Shown here piece after piece: positions 33,173 to 33,554 of a DNA stretch of 33,554 bases. The notes beneath the pieces were generated by a model. That model searched no databases, was not told where the DNA came from, and saw only the letters and a program-made list of their open reading frames with translations. Numbering within the stretch: position 1 is the stretch's first letter; every line of letters starts with the position of its first letter. Made by a program: the position numbers and the translations under genes. The stretch is from Desulfotignum sp. (GTDB lineage Bacteria > Desulfobacterota > Desulfobacteria > Desulfobacterales > Desulfobacteraceae), in the NCBI GenBank assembly GCA_011389835.1, contig JAABTO010000013.1, positions 1 through 33,554 of the forward strand, in the 5' to 3' direction.

Positions 33173-33554
33173 GAATGGATTTCCCTGAATACCAGATCCT
33201 GATCATCGTGTTCAGACACATACACCTGGATGGTGTCCTGGTGGTCCGTGTCCACAAAAATGCCTTTGTAATCCGCCTGGATGGGCAGTTCCCGGTGGCC
33301 TCTGTCCACGAGGACGGCCAGTTCGATGCAGGCGGGACGGCCGAAATCCATGAGCGCTTCCATGGCGGCCCGGATGGTTCTGCCGGTGTACAGCACGTCA
33401 TCCACCAGAACGATATTGGTGTCGTCAACGTCAAACGGAATGTCCGACGGCCGGACCACCGGCTGGTGACTGATTTTTGTCCAGTCATCCCGGTACATGT
33501 TGATATCCATGCTGCCCACGGGCAACGTGACATTCTCAATTTTCCGGATCCGGT
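33169..33554 (-). CDS. pyrR: PyrR bifunctional pyrimidine regulator / uracil phosphoribosyltransferase (N-terminus beyond window)
   Basis: About 128 C-terminal residues are visible; the frame stays open to the window edge. The PRPP-binding loop VLVDDVLYTGRTIRAAM is complete, preceded by the PyrR-typical VGSMDINMYRDD and followed by LAVLVDRGHRELPIQADYKG. PyrR binds pyr mRNA leaders when UMP/UTP is abundant and has minor uracil phosphoribosyltransferase activity. A frame start shown by a TTG near 33525 is not the real start, since upstream codons (RIRKIEN) fit the family. Its operon partners here are moaB and a hypothetical gene rather than pyr genes. Confidence 0.93.
   Translation of the reverse strand, partial: RIRKIENVTLPVGSMDINMYRDDWTKISHQPVVRPSDIPFDVDDTNIVLVDDVLYTGRTIRAAMEALMDFGRPACIELAVLVDRGHRELPIQADYKGIFVDTDHQDTIQVYVSEHDDQDLVFREIHS

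Overview
The window looks like chromosomal DNA of a strictly anaerobic sulfate-reducing deltaproteobacterium of the Desulfobacterales type (Desulfobacter, Desulfotignum or Desulfobacula-like). This rests on gene content: HdrABC/MvhD electron-transfer modules, MinD-type ATPases carrying ferredoxin domains beside NifX-like proteins (the 'orange protein' neighbourhood), a multi-PAS kinase with heme-c motifs, an RnfB fusion, and a family II Mn-dependent pyrophosphatase. The species assignment is inference. No rRNA, tRNA or CRISPR array was seen.

Layout. 1-2727: the end of a ferredoxin-like gene, then a leftward set (DUF547 protein, THUMP-type RNA methyltransferase, PocR-domain sensor) whose first gene has a good sigma-70 promoter. 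2924-5874: a leftward five-gene operon (degenerate receiver, two MinD/ferredoxin ATPases, two NifX/ORP-like proteins). 5875-6264: a divergent control region with one sigma-54-type promoter facing each way and a perfect palindrome about midway. 6265-20489: a rightward nine-gene operon with overlapping or tightly spaced genes: receiver-kinase, HdrA carrying a GltD/NfnB-like module, MvhD, an FrhB/FdhB-like subunit, an HdrA-like protein with an intact response-regulator receiver domain inside it, HdrC, HdrB, a membrane kinase with two heme-c-like motifs, and another receiver-kinase. 20580-22187: an AAA_14/DUF4143 ATPase and a decayed stretch that includes a probable restriction-endonuclease remnant. 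22188-24607: a homocysteine S-methyltransferase-like protein and an FMN-binding glutamate-synthase-like protein. 24628-27252: a tiny lysine-rich protein, a radical SAM protein and an alpha/beta hydrolase. 27397-29427: RnfB fused to a GltD-like flavoprotein, ended by a strong bidirectional terminator. 29553-33554: Mn-pyrophosphatase, YhbY, a divergent YchF-like protein, then a leftward pyrR-moaB-hypothetical operon running off the window.

The main discovery candidate is the 6265-20489 operon. It combines a complete HdrABC/MvhD/FrhB-type soluble electron-bifurcation set with three histidine kinases and four receiver or receiver-like domains (counting the degenerate one in the divergent operon). 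One receiver is embedded in an HdrA-like flavoprotein at the position where the partner HdrA has its inserted ferredoxin domain. The simplest reading is that phosphorylation, possibly driven by a periplasmic heme redox sensor, controls the activity or assembly of the Hdr complex itself, not only transcription. The shared sigma-54-type intergenic region suggests co-regulation with the ORP/MinD-like operon.
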